From: Amanita rubescens
Taxonomy: Eukaryota; Basidiomycota; Agaricomycetes; Agaricales; Amanitaceae
Assembly: GCA_015039365.1 (NCBI GenBank)
Contig: WION01000088.1
Coordinates: 111,761-175,760 of the forward strand
Direction: 5' to 3'
DNA length: 64,000 bases
Shown here one piece after another: positions 32,406-44,612 of this stretch; position 1 is the first letter of the stretch, and every line of letters begins with the position of its first letter. The notes beneath the pieces were generated by a model that was given only the letters and a program-made list of their open reading frames with translations, ran no database searches and was not told the DNA's origin. Both the position numbers and the translations under genes were made by a program.

Positions 32406-34701
32406 ATGCAGTCGGAAATCGAGGCTGACCGGACTACCATCGACTCGCGAGAGACTCGCGCACCGACACCCTCTTTACCGGACAAAAAGCTGGAGGATGA
32501 TGCTCATCCTGCTGGTGAAGATATGATATTTGTAGACTGGGATGGCCCTGATGACCCCGCTAACCCCCTAAAGTGAGCTTTCAAGCACGGTTTAATGTTC
32601 ATTGCGAGAATGAATTAAATATGCTCGCAGCTGGACGTACAAGAAAAAATGGATCTCTACTATCATCGTCTCGCTATTCACATTCATCAGTCCAGTGTCG
32701 TCATCGATGGTTGCGCCTGCCTCAGAAACAATAGCCGAACAATTCCATATCACAAACGAGGCAATTGTTGCAATGACAACGTCCATATTCATCTTGGGTT
32801 ATGGCGAGTATCAAATCACACCGCGGCATTCAGTTACTGACCCAATCGCAGCTATTGGGCCTTTGGTTTGTCCTGCCAAGCCAGGTATCCTGCATAAATG
32901 CTGACCAAGTATCTTTCTCAGTTGTTAGGACCTCTGAGCGAATTGTATGGTCGCTCTCGAGTTCTGCAAATCGCCAATATGTGGTATCTTGGTTCGTCCC
33001 TTCGCTTCTCTCCCGGATCTTACGCTCACGACGTTTAATCAGCCTGGAATATCGGCTGCAGTTTTGCGCAAAGTGAAGGCCAACTGATCGCGTTCCGTCT
33101 GTTGGCTGGTCTAGGAGGCAGCGCGCCCCTGTCGGTACGTTTAAAGACACTATATGATATTGATATTGTTTTCCCTTATGTTCTCCTAGGTAGGTGGCGG
33201 GACTCTCGCTGATATGTGGCGACCGGAGGAAAGAGGAAGAGCAATAGCTATATATTCCTTGGCTCCTTTATTGGGGCCCGTTCTAGGGCCTATTTGTGGT
33301 GCATGGTTAGTAATTTAGATCAGCTCCCCATAAATACGAACTAACACCTAAAATAGGATAGCAGAGCGTTCCACATGGCGCTGGGTTGTAAGTTTCTCTC
33401 GATGTTTCTGGCCCGGTAACTCACCTTTTCGGAAAGTACTGGGCGACAAGCATTGTCGATGCAGCTATCCAAGTAGCGGGCTTATTTTTGCTCAGGGAGA
33501 GTACGTACCTATATTATTTTAAGTTAAATTCTATTAATAGCTTTTGCCAGCCTACGCACCATTTCTCCTGGAACAAAAAGCAAAACGTATGCGCCAGAAT
33601 ATGGATGTTGAGAAGGCTCGGGTTCAAACTATTCTCACCGTATATGAGAAAAATGGGTCCAGAACGTAATTGACTTCCATAGTACTGGGGCGCTAGACCT
33701 GAGAGCTAATAATACTGATATTTAGGTGGCAGGAGATATTTGCTCAGGCCATGACCCGGCCATTTGCACTCCTTGCCAGAGAACCCATTATACAACTTGT
33801 TTCTCTTTATCTCGCTTTCATTTACGGTCTTCTTTATCGTAAGTCGTCTGTATGCTATCACCTTAATCATTATTAATTTATCATTACAAGTATTTTTAAC
33901 TAGCATGCCGAACATTTTCATGGGCGTCTATCACGAATCACTTGGGATCAGCGGATTGCATTACATTGCATTGGGCATAGGACTAACCTTGGCGTCGCAA
34001 ATAAATGCTCGAATGTTGGATAAAATATACATCTACTTCAAAAATAGGAATGGAGGCGTGGGCGAGCCAGAATTCCGATTGCGTAAGTAGATGCACTTGT
34101 TTCACTACGCCTTTTTCTCACCTACGTCCGTCCCTGGAATAGCGTCCACAATCGTTGGTGCCGTCTTACTTCCAATTGGCCTATTCATATCCGGATGGGC
34201 AGCCCAAGCTCATGTTCACTGGGCAGTCACCGACTTGGTCAGTTGGGGTATATTCTGTTGCGAATCTAACGCTCAATGACTTGCTTAGGGAATCATGTTT
34301 GTTGGTGCAGGCATCATATTGGTGTTCCAATCCACGCAGACATACGTTATCGACGCTTTCACTCTGTATGCCGCTTCAGGTTAGACAATGCTTACTGATA
34401 TCCTATCCGTGAAACTGACGCAAGTTCTATTCACAGCTCTCGCATGCGTAGCATGTTTCCGCAGTCTGGCGGGTTTTGGTTTCCCATTATTTGCGCCGGC
34501 AATGTACAACGCGCTTGGCTACGGAAAGGGAAACACGATCCTTGCTTGCATCTCCATCGCGCTTGGTTGGCCAGCGTACGTTCTGAGTTCTGTTCTGTGC
34601 ATAATGCAAACGACTGACATATGCATCATAGGCCCTGCCTATTCTGGATTTATGGAAAACGAATACGCGCTAGCAGCCGCTTTGCGCGGAAATCGAATTA
34701 G
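32406..34701 (+). CDS. MFS multidrug-type transporter (DHA1-like)
   Basis: The gene starts at 32406 ([16 protein letters not shown]). An acidic cytosolic N-terminus ends in [11 protein letters not shown], the motif that precedes helix 1 in fungal polyamine/drug MFS carriers. Exons then give [20 protein letters not shown] and [20 protein letters not shown], then [13 protein letters not shown] (the MFS loop 2-3 motif), [20 protein letters not shown] and [20 protein letters not shown] (motif C). They continue with [20 protein letters not shown], a charged central loop, and helices 7-12. The last exon reads [18 protein letters not shown] and stops at 34701. All exon joins keep frame, with introns of about 45-70 nt. 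Likely an intact plasma-membrane exporter. Its position between micro-exon paralogues and P450s fits an export role in a metabolite locus, which is inference. Confidence 0.85.
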
Positions 34702-35452
34702 CAATCGATCAAGAAATCGATTGAGTCATACCAAAACCAGTAATGTACCATATATGCTGGATGAGGTGGCTCCAGAAGTCACATGCAAATTTGAACCGAT
34801 CCTCAGGTGGACGGGTTCCAGATCGTTTTGAGGAGGGTATTCTTTATCTTACTCCTACAATGTGTGGGAGTTTCTCCCTGAGAAGGGGCGCGATCCTTCA
34901 TTTAGCGCAGTGAGAATCAATCCATACGCATGTCAGCCAACACTAAATACATGACCCAGGTCGAATAGCTCTCCTCCCTATACTTTCCCTGCCGTATATC
35001 CCTTGCCCCTTGTTCTTAGGCTCTACTTACCTATCGAGCGATCTCTTCCATTTGCTTTCTTGTCGCCATTCCGCACATTAGATCTGAGGTATTGGTATGT
35101 ATAATGTTACAACGCGGAATAAAATGAATCATCAAGTGAAATGAACGAATGCGGGTCTTTTGTGCGCCATTAGACGTAGTGGTTGTATTTCACTCGTACG
35201 GGCAATCTCATCTATGTCGTCCTGAGCGTAGTGCGCGTAAGGACAAGTGCTTTCATGGGTGCGTAGCTTATTCCATTATCGCGGATATCTCATTATCATG
35301 ATATCGGATACGCACGCAAATCGTATTACAGTCGCAACATTAACAAGACCTGTAGTCTCTCCCCAAAGACATACATTCAAAATAATAGATCGATAAAAAA
35401 AACGGATCGGTGCATGTAAACTCGCACGACTTGGATGCATATTACGATGAAA
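34702..35452. other. No gene recognised
   Basis: Intergenic between the MFS transporter (plus) and micro-exon paralogue C (minus), which converge here. No repeated family sequence or long frame is visible. Confidence 0.5.
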
Positions 35453-36645
35453 TTAGTCCAGCTCGTCAATGTAGTAGCCCCGTGCCCTCATGTTGTTTCG
35501 ATCTACAACGTACGAAATGTCAGACCTCGATAAGAGACGTCAAATGACAACCTTTGTATATCGTAAATGATGTTATACTATACCTTGCCTTTATTTTTGG
35601 GGAATGAGGTGAACCCGGCCTTCATTAAAGAGGATCCTTAATGTCAGCTGCCGAAAGTGATAAATGATGGAAGACTATACCCGTGCAAGCCTTCCAAATG
35701 CTCGTGGGGGGTGGTTGGCCTCCTGTTATTGTAATGGATATCAGTTTATCAACCGCTTGAAGTAATAAGTGATACGGTACTGATAATTAATGCCGTCAGC
35801 TACATGATGTGCTTCCTCAATCGACGTTCGTGGCGATCTGCTATAATGTTGTATGTTGATATCAGCCGAGGTCGGAATAGGAAGTAACACTGTACCTGTC
35901 GCCTTCATGAGCACTTTAGTAAATGTTAATGCCATCTGTTTCGCTTTATAAAAAATATACTGACTGGTACGAAGGTGGGGGCCCTTGGGAGCCCTCTGGA
36001 GTCGAAAGCCTTTAAAAAAGATATCAATAATGTCATCTGCTTCATCTCATGTAGTAATGCTATGCTGTACATTAGGTGATGAGCTGAACCCATTTGATGA
36101 GCCGAATGTGTTTGAGGGCTTAAATGCTCTTCGGGAGGTGAACCTGAATGCGTTCCGAGCTGATTTGAAGGCTCTTGAGCGCCTGGATGCAGAGAGTATG
36201 GAGGAGGTGGAGTTCGAGGCCTAATGGATGAGTGGGGATATTGAATATCTTCGCAACATAATGGTAATGAAATATTGTAACTTACCGATCTGGAGGACCT
36301 GAGCGCATACGGGATAGGCACCGTTGCGCTGCAGCTTTTACGACTTCCGTGCACTTCTCGATAAATTTAGGTTTCCCAGCACGCCTAAAAAGCCTTCCGG
36401 GGAAAGAATGGGCCTCTGCCCCGACCTCGAAGAATAAGGTCTCTCTCACCGTTGATGCTCTTCATAACCGGAGAGGATTCTCGGTTTGAGTATAACCGCA
36501 GACCTAACAGCAGCAGACTGATTTCAAACAGTGTCGCTTTACGTGAGGACGGAACATCATACTGCACGGGAAAGCCGATCGAAAGTTGTGCAAATAGAGC
36601 AAGTTGAATGAAAGTTGCAAAAATCGCAACGGAGGGTTGAACCAT
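35453..36645 (-). CDS. Micro-exon secreted protein, paralogue C
   Basis: I place 10 exons of 83, 54, 108, 150, 45, 18, 60, 42, 36 and 73 nt, giving about 222 residues, with all nine introns phase 2. Exon 1 (36645-36563) is the signal peptide (MVQPSVAIFATFIQLALFAQ). Exon 3 opens with the dibasic LFRRAG but then has a charged helix (FIEKCTEVVKAAAQRC) where A, B and D have a hydrophobic segment, so this member may be fully secreted. The 150-nt exon 4 (about 36214-36065) starts PPPPYSL and is His/Ser/Gln-rich. Exon 5 ends PPPSY. Later exons are short and polar. The last exon (35525-35453) ends RARGYYIDELD. Donor and acceptor words match those of paralogue B. No stop or shift was needed anywhere. 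Confidence 0.8.
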
Positions 36646-36707
36646 GATTTGATGAGAAGGTACGTCGTAATCCGAGTCGTAATAATGGGAGATGAGTAGA
36701 GTATAGA

Positions 36708-36774
36708 GTGACCAGCACCGTAGGGGGAGAGCGCAGCTCTGGGGATGCAGAAGACGGGCAATCCAATATTTATA
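36708..36774 (-). promoter_or_regulatory. Conserved promoter block of paralogue C
   Basis: TATA-like TATAAATATT (36774-36765), AGAGCTGCGCTCT (36740-36728) and GGTGCTGGTCAC (36719-36708) occur 63-130 bp upstream of the ATG, in the same order as in A and B. Confidence 0.6.
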
Positions 36775-37227
36775 CCGCGACGAGCCACTGGAAAGCTCCA
36801 TCACGTTACCAGGACACGAGATATATTTGTTTCTTTCATCTTGGCTTTTCTGGTGGTGCCGGCGGGCCGTGGTGCGGCCGAATACGATGATGCATCTAGC
36901 ATAAATGATGGATTTCATAATATATCGACGCTTCTTCATCAGCAGTGTGCAGCGCTGGGCGGAAGCAGGGTCAATTTAAGCTCAAGTTGACCTGATGTGG
37001 CGGACGCCAGCCATGTAGGTACTGTCCATAGCGACAACTTCATCGGGATTCCAAACGCATGAATTAGAATCCTGAACTAATTACCCGATGAATCACGTTT
37101 GTGACCGGGGTGCCCGAGCCCGATAGCCTGATCTTGTCGTGCTAATCAGTTTTGCAGAGCGGGTGTTGAACCTGAGTTTGAGCCTATGGCGGTGCATGAC
37201 AGCAACTTCACATCTTGAAACCAGAAA

Positions 37228-37500
37228 CTACTCGCGATTCAAGAATCCAAGGCCGCGGTTGAGTAGTGTTTCAGCTTCAAGCGACGTCGATACCTTAAAG
37301 TTAAACTCATCACCCTTCGCGACCGTTCCCAGACGGACATCGAATGCCACGTCAAGTAAAGTCGGGTCCGTTCCGCTTATTTTCTTATAAGAAGTAAGGA
37401 CGATGACAATTGCTACTACCTGAATACCGGCATAAGTAGGTTCACTGGTCTTCGAATTGGCTTCTGTCGTTTGCGTCGTCGTTGGTCGATAATGTACCAT
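37228..37500 (-). CDS. Unrecognised short ORF
   Basis: A 90-residue minus-strand frame starts MVHYRPTTTQTTEANSKTSE and contains a Val/Ile-rich run (GIQVVAIVIVLTSYKK) followed by a beta-like segment (DEFNFKVSTSLEAETLL). It may be an exon of a small protein continuing left of 37228. No family recognised and no paralogue in the window. Confidence 0.25.
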   Translation of the reverse strand: MVHYRPTTTQTTEANSKTSEPTYAGIQVVAIVIVLTSYKKISGTDPTLLDVAFDVRLGTVAKGDEFNFKVSTSLEAETLLNRGLGFLNRE

Positions 37501-38234
37501 TTCAAGGTATGCACCTGGGGGGATTTCGACGCGTGTAACGTCTAACCATCTTAAGCCGATGATATTTGCCTGATGGTATAGGTGTTATAGGTAGGCCTTC
37601 CTTGCTGAGCCGTTGCTATTAAATAAAGGCAAAAACGAATTGAGGACGCCAGTGTTCCAGGCAAGGGTCAGCCTTGTGCTTGGAGGGTATGACGGGGAAA
37701 CTCACAAGGAGGCAGTGTGACGACCTTAAGGTTTGGATCCGATCGCGCTGTCTATTCGTACCTTTAGATCGGGTACATAGATCCTGCTGTTAGTATATTG
37801 TTCCGGCCTTGACTGCTGACCGGTGATAGATGGTGAATATTGTCAACCTTTGCCAAGCACACTGGTGAATTCCATAGTCGTACTGCAAGGCCATGCTTTG
37901 AATTCGAACATGATGGCTGTAGCAGTGCATGATGCGGCGCGTGGGAATAAATAATACTATGTGGGCCCTAAGCTCGGCGGCCGGCCTGTCATTAATTCAT
38001 CGAATCGGAAGACTTCCACCTGAAGTACACCACTTATGAGTGTTATCGGGAGAAAACCTAGGCTTCAGGTTTCGCAAGTGTGGAGTTGAGTTGTGCCGCG
38101 GCGGCACGGGTTCAGTTGGAGGTTCTTGGCGGCACTCTCTGTAGCGCAAGTACAGTTATTCCGTCACTAACAATATATTTCAGACCCCGATACCTCGATT
38201 TCCGCAGTAACAGGCGTACCCCAACACAAGGTCA
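37501..38234. other. No gene recognised
   Basis: Only short frames on either strand. The final ~35 bp (CACAAGGTCAATGTC) resembles the sequence just before the second P450 (42165-42183), so the P450 duplication includes a little of the 5' flank. Confidence 0.4.
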
Positions 38235-40553
38235 ATGTCTTTCAACATTCAAAACTCGTCAATCTTTGGGATCGTTCTAGAGTACATATCAGATGCTGCG
38301 TCAAAGATAGCGCTTTCCGTCGCGTTTATCTTTCTTGCAAAGAGGGTAATTCGATACCACCAGGGATTATCGGTTCGTACTTTCCGATAATGTCATCATC
38401 ATCGCGAAGATTTATATCCCTATTGCTAGGCAGCTCCCAACTTCCCTGGTCCTCGAGTTGGCTTCCAGCCGTTGTCCTTAATCGGCAATGTGTTTCTTCC
38501 GAAGACCTGGTGGAATCCCACTGCTTTGTTCCCCTGGGGAGAAGATTGTAAGCAATGCATATTCGTCTTAAGCCATGCGTCATGGTCCTCATTCGCATGC
38601 AAGTATACAAGAAATATAATACGGATACTGTTCGCATGGTTCCGATGTTGTCCGGTTCGCCCATCGTTTTAACTAGTAATCTTGAAGTTATGCGCCAAAT
38701 TGCGCATAATGGACCGGACGCGAGCTTTATCAAACCGGATGTTGTGGGTGCAGCGCTGCGGTAAGTGCCATGTTATGCCATCCCCGTATTATAATTGATC
38801 CTTCCTTCTAATACATAGGGTGTGGGGTATGAACTTATTCTCTGCGAATGGAGATACGTGGCGGACGCATCGGCGTGTCGTCGGACCTTCCTTTAATAAT
38901 GCATTGTTCGTCACGAACGAGCTTCCTCTTTTCACTCTAACCCAAAATTTAGGTACGAACACGTATTTGAAGGAAGTGTTGCTATATACCATGATATGAT
39001 CGCCTCGGAGAAATGGACAGACCAGAACGAGGTTCAAGTACCAGTCTTCCAAGACCTCACTCATAAGGTATTCCCGTTCTAGAGTCGAGGGGTATTTTAC
39101 TAATCCGCCAAGTTTGCTTTGCTTGTCATTGAAGTTTGCGGCTTTGGCGTCCCGTTTAAATGGGCAGAACCACCCAAAGCAAATGACGGGTCAATACCGC
39201 TCCAAGAAGCAATACGGGTTGTGGGCGAGAATTCTCCATTGCTGATTTTCGCATTCTGGTTGACATCACTTCCGGTCGCCAAGTAAGTCCGTGATAGTTT
39301 TGGTTCATTACCAGGTTGTAACTCATTGGTGCCAAGATTTCGCCAGGTTCGAACGGCTTTTTGGCAGGTTATGAGTTTCATGGAGAGGCAAGTGGATCAG
39401 CGGAAGTCTTTAGTCCAGAATAGCAAAGGTGCGGACGTGGGACACGACGCATTCACGATGCTTGTACAAGCCAATGAGGATGAAGCTGCCAAATATAAGC
39501 TAAGCAAGCCAGAGCTTGTTTGTATGCCGTGACCTTGGTATGCTCTTAACTCACTTTTCTTCGTAGATTGGAAATGTCTATACTATGCTCATCGCCGGTC
39601 ATGGTAAGGCGCTCCACGTCTCTGATCTTGTGTTTACTAAATCCTGTAAGAAACGACTGCTACTTCCCTTGCTGCTACGATGGTCTATCTAGCCTTGGAT
39701 CCCGAAATTCAAACCGAACTTGTTGAGCAAATTGAGTCGGTTGTTGGATACGATCGCGATCCTGTATGTTTGCCTTCCTTACTTTCGCTAACGCCAGATT
39801 TATTCCGTACATGAGATTAGGCTTTCGAAGATTACCACAAGTTGAATAAAGTCCATTCTGCTTTCCTCTGAATCGATTCGGTTGTTCCGTATGCCGTTTT
39901 TTCTTCCTTAGAAATCGAAGCTTCTGATAACGCTGGACTAGCACCTGCATTTATACTGACTCGCGAATCAACGAAAGACACAGGTCTTGAAGATTCCGAA
40001 GCCAGTTGGCCAAGAAGGGTTTACTACACTTCCTATTTCCAAGGGAACAATGGTATGTACCTTATCATTGCTGTCCACTTCCATACCGAAGATATAGTTG
40101 TAGGTGATTACAGACGTGGTAGCCCTCGGTACGTCTATGAATCTGATAGAGGCTTTATCGGTTATTTAGTGGTGGTATAGGTCGCAACCCAAGATACTAC
40201 GATGAACCAGAAAAGTACAAGCCGTCACGCTGGTACCACACAGAGAACTTGGAATCGGAGCTGTTCACTGGATTCGGCGTCGGTATGTCTTGCACCGTTT
40301 CGTTAATCGGTGACATCGGTGCTCATACATGACACCATTAGGCGCCCGGGCTTGTATCGGTCGTAAATTTGCAGTCACGGAAGCTGTTGCCTTCCTTACC
40401 ATGCTTCTGCGTGACTGGCAGGTTGAGCCGATGTTGAAAACTGGTGAAAGCAAAGAAGAATGGAAGGCACGCTTGTTCCAGCCAAAAATCGGTTTTGCGC
40501 TTGGTATGCAGGATGTCCCGGCGAAGTTCACGAGGAGACAGCAACCGCTCTGA
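38235..40553 (+). pseudogene. Cytochrome P450, copy 1, with two frameshifts
   Basis: The start at 38235 gives a membrane anchor (KIALSVAFIFLAKRVI). Exons then follow the usual fungal P450 order: FPGPRVGF-type proline region, WWNPTALFPW, NLFSANGDTWRTHRRVVGPS (helix C), FGVPFKWAEP, then a segment with DAFTMLVQANEDEAAKYKL. The I-helix AGHETTA is split by an intron at about 39604. The K-helix Glu-x-x-Arg is present as ESIR, and the heme loop FGVG-ARACIGRKFA is split by an intron at about 40283. Compared with copy 2 an extra base lies at about 39868 (FL then ESIR) and another at about 39985 (KDTG instead of DTVLK), so the C-terminal third cannot be read in one frame. Active P450s of this class are ER-anchored heme monooxygenases. 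Intact heme-binding Cys is retained. Confidence 0.8.
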
Positions 40554-40559
40554 GGTTTG

Positions 40560-42180
40560 GGATGTAATATCTTTAAATAGATTAGGAACGTAGTGTATAT
40601 CATGTCTTACGCCACCCTCTACAATCCACAGACTGGAGTCCTTTGGACTATACCCTAAAATGCGCTATCGGTCGAGGGCATGGGTCTACGCGTACGAATT
40701 TGCAACATGAGAGGAGACGAATCTCATAACGAAACCTCTCTCAAGTCTTGCTAATCGGCGAGCCCGGGCGCTGAGGAAGGATACCGAAGATATGTCGTAT
40801 TCCTGGCATGATCCTCTGTTGATGTCGAACAACTTTTCGCCTGTGTTACCTGTCACAGCGCTGTCATCAATTACCTTGCTGAAGCAAGGTTTAGTGGGTA
40901 CGTATTCCGTAGCCAGATCGGTGTCCAACAGTACATAGCAATAAACAATGACGTATTGCAGAATTTTTTTCCTATTCCAGCCAGTGCGGCGCCCGACATT
41001 GACCTCCTGCCTGTGGCCCTCCACGTCTCTCCCTGTACCCTTTGGGTTTGTCTTTTTGCTATGGCCTCCAGACCACCAATCAGCCAGGCCCAACAAGTCC
41101 TGCAGCAGCAGACGCACGACCGTCGCTTTTTGATCTTTATAATGAAAAAAATAGGCTCTATTCAAAGTGTCGATCCTTCCGCAATTATATTCCTCATCGC
41201 TTCCCTGTTATAAAGCCTCCAGACCATCATTTTTGACGATCTTCCCTGCTTGTCTCAATGTCGGCTGTGTGCCTCTTACTTCTCTTTCCTGTCATGCCCC
41301 GCTTGACGTTTACTGCAGTTTAGCACTGTCTGGGAACGCACTTGTCTCTTTTCTCAGCCAAATTATTTGGCCTGTCCTGAATTCGATTCACCTGTGGCGT
41401 GGAAGTCCAACGGTTCATCTCGCGTCCTTGTCAGTGTTCAACAGGTCTCAGCAGTGATATCCACGCCCAACGACGTGCGTGAGGACGCCGTAATGGTTGT
41501 CGTGGGAGAGGCCCTCCCCAACCGTCTCAACGTTTCACCCCGTGGCAACTTTAACCCTCAGTATACCACCGACGTTACGGCGTCCAAATTCCAGCTGTTG
41601 CTGGGCTCTCCTGCGGACGCAAATCTCGCCAATGACTTCGCCATCGCCGTGGACAAGCTTCGACGACTCCAAGCCGCCGTTGCGTCATTGTCCGATAGAC
41701 GATATTTAATCACAGTATTTTATAATATGGCATGAGTAAATAAGAATCACAGATTTTTATAATATGGCACAAGATGTCCGATGTTTTGATCTGCTGTTGG
41801 ATTCTACGCATGGATCATCTGAAGCAAGGTTGGTGCCGACGCAGGCGGCGCTTCCCGAGTTCTATTGAAGGACCTGAACACGAGATTTTCCACACCCGCC
41901 GAGGCTAAACTTCTGAGACGAAAAAACGCGAGGCTGGACCCGTCCAAGTGGTATGTACGTTGTGTTTCTCTCTTGTGCGCTGGAGAATTGAATCGTAGTT
42001 AAGGGTGAAGTACAGTGCGAAAAACCTCAAGTCGGTTTAGGCAAGCCGTTGACAAATCGCGTTCTCGCAACGGGCCGTTTACAGCATACTTGGCAACATG
42101 ACTGTGCCTCAATCCAACATATATAATAACAAGCCCTGGGACCTCGAATCCCTAGCGTTTCAGCTTCAAGACCAAGTCAA
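40560..42180 (+). other. Inter-P450 region with an unrecognised ORF (41367-41735)
   Basis: The 122-residue frame at 41367-41735 (VLVSVQQVSAVISTPNDVRE, then LPNRLNVSPRGNFNPQYTTD) and an upstream piece around 41084-41160 (SLFDLYNEKNRLYSK) look protein-like. They show no family I know and no clear splice connection. Possibly the remains of a gene captured between the duplicated P450s. Confidence 0.3.
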
Positions 42181-44505
42181 ATGTCTTTCAGCATCGAAAA
42201 CCCTTCACCCTTTGGGGTCATTCTCGGTTGGATATCAGATGCCAGGTCTTCAAGAAAAGTGGAGATAGCGCTTTCCGTCGCGTTAATCTTTCTGATAGGG
42301 AGGACAATTCGTTACTACCAAGGATTAAAGGTACGTCGTCCATAATAGCAGCATGAACAAAATATTCATACTTCGTATTATCAGACAGTCCAGAATTATC
42401 CCGGCCCTCGGGTTGGCTTTCATCCGTTGTCCTTATTCGGAAACGTCCTATTGCCGAGGACGTGGTGGAATCCCACTGTTTTGTACCCTTGGACAAATCG
42501 CTTCAAGTGCAAGTGCCACCTACCCATTCAAAGGGGCTTTTGTTAACGATATGCATTCCAGTGTACAAGCAATATGATACAGATACCGTCTGCTTTGTTC
42601 CGTTTTTGTACGGTCCACCGATGATCTATACCAGTAATCTTGAAGTTACCCGCCAAATCGCGTCTAATGGGCCCGGCGCGAGCTTTGTCAAGCCGTACAT
42701 TGGAGGCGCGGCGCTACTGTAAGTGCCAAGTCTTGCTATTCCTGTGCTCTACCTGATCGCGTCTTATAACATATAGAAGGTGGGGTATGAACGTATTCTC
42801 TGCGAACGGAGAGACGTGGAGGAAGCATCGCCGTATTGTTAGCCCCTCGTTTAACAACACACTTGTTCGTCATAAAACAGTCTTTCAATCTCACTCTAAC
42901 CCCAATGCAGGTATGAACACGTATTTGATGAAACTATTACTGTATTTCGCGATATGGTTACATCGGAGAAGTGGTCAGACCAGAATGAGGTACACGTACC
43001 TATCTTCCAACAACTTACACAAAAGGTATTACCTATCGAGAATTTGATGTTCACTTTACTCATCCGTCAAGTTCGCTTTGCTTGTCATTGAAAATTGCGG
43101 CTTTGGTGTACCGTTTAAATGGTCAGCGCTTCCGAAGCAAATGACGGCTCCATGTCTCTTCAGAAAGCGATGCAAATTGTGAACGACAATATCGCGTTGA
43201 CGGTTTTTGCGCCCTGGGTGATGTCACTTCCGCTGGGCAAGTAAGTTTGTTGTATGCGTTCTTATTAGGTTATATAATTTACTTTGTTGGTCCAAGGTTT
43301 CGCACCATGCGGGCAGCGTCTCAACAAGTTATGAGTTTTATGCAGAGACAAGTGGACGAGCGGAGGGCTTTGGTTCAGAATAGCAAGGGTGCGGAATTGG
43401 GACGGGACGCGTTCACGATGCTCGTACAAGCTAATGAGGATGAAGCTGCCAAATACAAGCTAAGCAAGCAAGAGCTCGTATGTATGCCGTGACCTTGGTA
43501 TGCTATTAACTCACTTTTCTTCGTAGATTGGAAATGTATATACCTTGCTCGTCGCTGGACAAGGTAAGGCACCCTATTTTCAAAAATTGATGTCTATTGA
43601 GTTTGGTCAGAAACGACTGCTACATCCCTTGCCTCTACGATTGCTTATTTGTGTTCGTACCCCGACATTCAAGACGAACTTGTCGAGGAAATCGAGTCAG
43701 TTGTCGGATACGAACGCGATCCCGTATGTTTGTGTTCTGGAATGTTTTACCAATAGTGGGCTTACGTCGCGCATACCAGACTATGGAAGACTACCCCAAG
43801 TTGAATAAAGTCCTTTCGGCTTTCCTAGAAGCTATTCGCATGATTCGTGTGTCATTCCTTTCCCTATCAGAGCTTTTTATAATGCTTTCCTAGCACCAGT
43901 ACATGTATTGATCCGTGAATCAGCGGAAGACACAGTCTTGAAGATCCCGAAACCAGTAGGCCAAGAAGGTTATACTATGCTTCCGATTCCAAAAGGAACG
44001 ATGGTATGTACAATAGTATCTATGATGACTTGCATAGTGAAGATATTGTTGTAGGTGACCTCAGATACGATAGGACTTGGTAATTTCGTAGCCTTTTAAG
44101 TGGTTTCTTCGCTCATTTAGTGGTGACGTAGGCTACAATCCGAGATACTACGATGAACCTGAAAAGTACAAGCCATCGCGCTGGTACCACACCGAAAATG
44201 TGGAATCAGAACTGTTCACCGGATTTAGTGTTGGTGCGTCGTATCTCTCCGTTCGTCAATGTACGCTGTTTTTAATACTATGTACGCCACTAGGTACGCG
44301 GGCTTGCATTGGTCGTAAATTTGCAGTTATAGAAGCGGTTACCTTCCTCACCATGCTTCTGCGTGATTGGCGAGTTGAGCCATTGTTGAAATCAGGAGAA
44401 AGCCAAGATGAATGGACAAAACGGGTGTTTGAGGTGAAACTCACTCTTACGCTTGGAATTGGGAATGTTCCCGTGAAGTTCATAAAGAGGCAGCAACAAT
44501 CTTGA
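42181..44505 (+). CDS. Cytochrome P450, copy 2, probable single frameshift
   Basis: This has the same exon order as copy 1. It runs from the anchor (EIALSVALIFLIGRTI) to YPGPRVGF, WWNPTVLYPW, NVFSANGETWRKHRRIVSPS, then the I-helix AGQETTA (His of the usual AGHETTA is Gln). It continues with LEAIRM (Glu-x-x-Arg), EDTVLKIPKPVGQEGYTMLP, a DEPEKYKPSRW segment and the heme loop FSVG-TRACIGRKFA, ending in FIKRQQQS. Around 43115-43125 the reading FKWSALP must shift one base to continue as EANDGS-MSLQ (copy 1 has one more base there). So this copy carries an apparent 1-nt deletion and may be non-functional unless it is a sequence error. The copies share most intron positions, so they arose by tandem duplication about 4 kb apart. 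Confidence 0.75.
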
Positions 44506-44612
44506 GACTTGGCCATTGTACGACGTGTCTTATTCAAGTGCAACATAGAATGTATTCCACATTTGTGTTACTAATACAATTTCTTATGTACATAGTACTG
44601 CGCTCAAAGCGA

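Noticed and set aside
35985..36224. Plus-strand ORF of 79 residues
   Set aside because: It lies opposite exon 4 of micro-exon paralogue C, whose frame, splice sites and motifs are far better supported.
36385..36939. Minus-strand ORF of 184 residues starting upstream of paralogue C
   Set aside because: It reads through the promoter and intron 1 in the signal-peptide frame by chance; the other copies stop there, and splicing after the 83-nt exon gives consistent proteins in all four.
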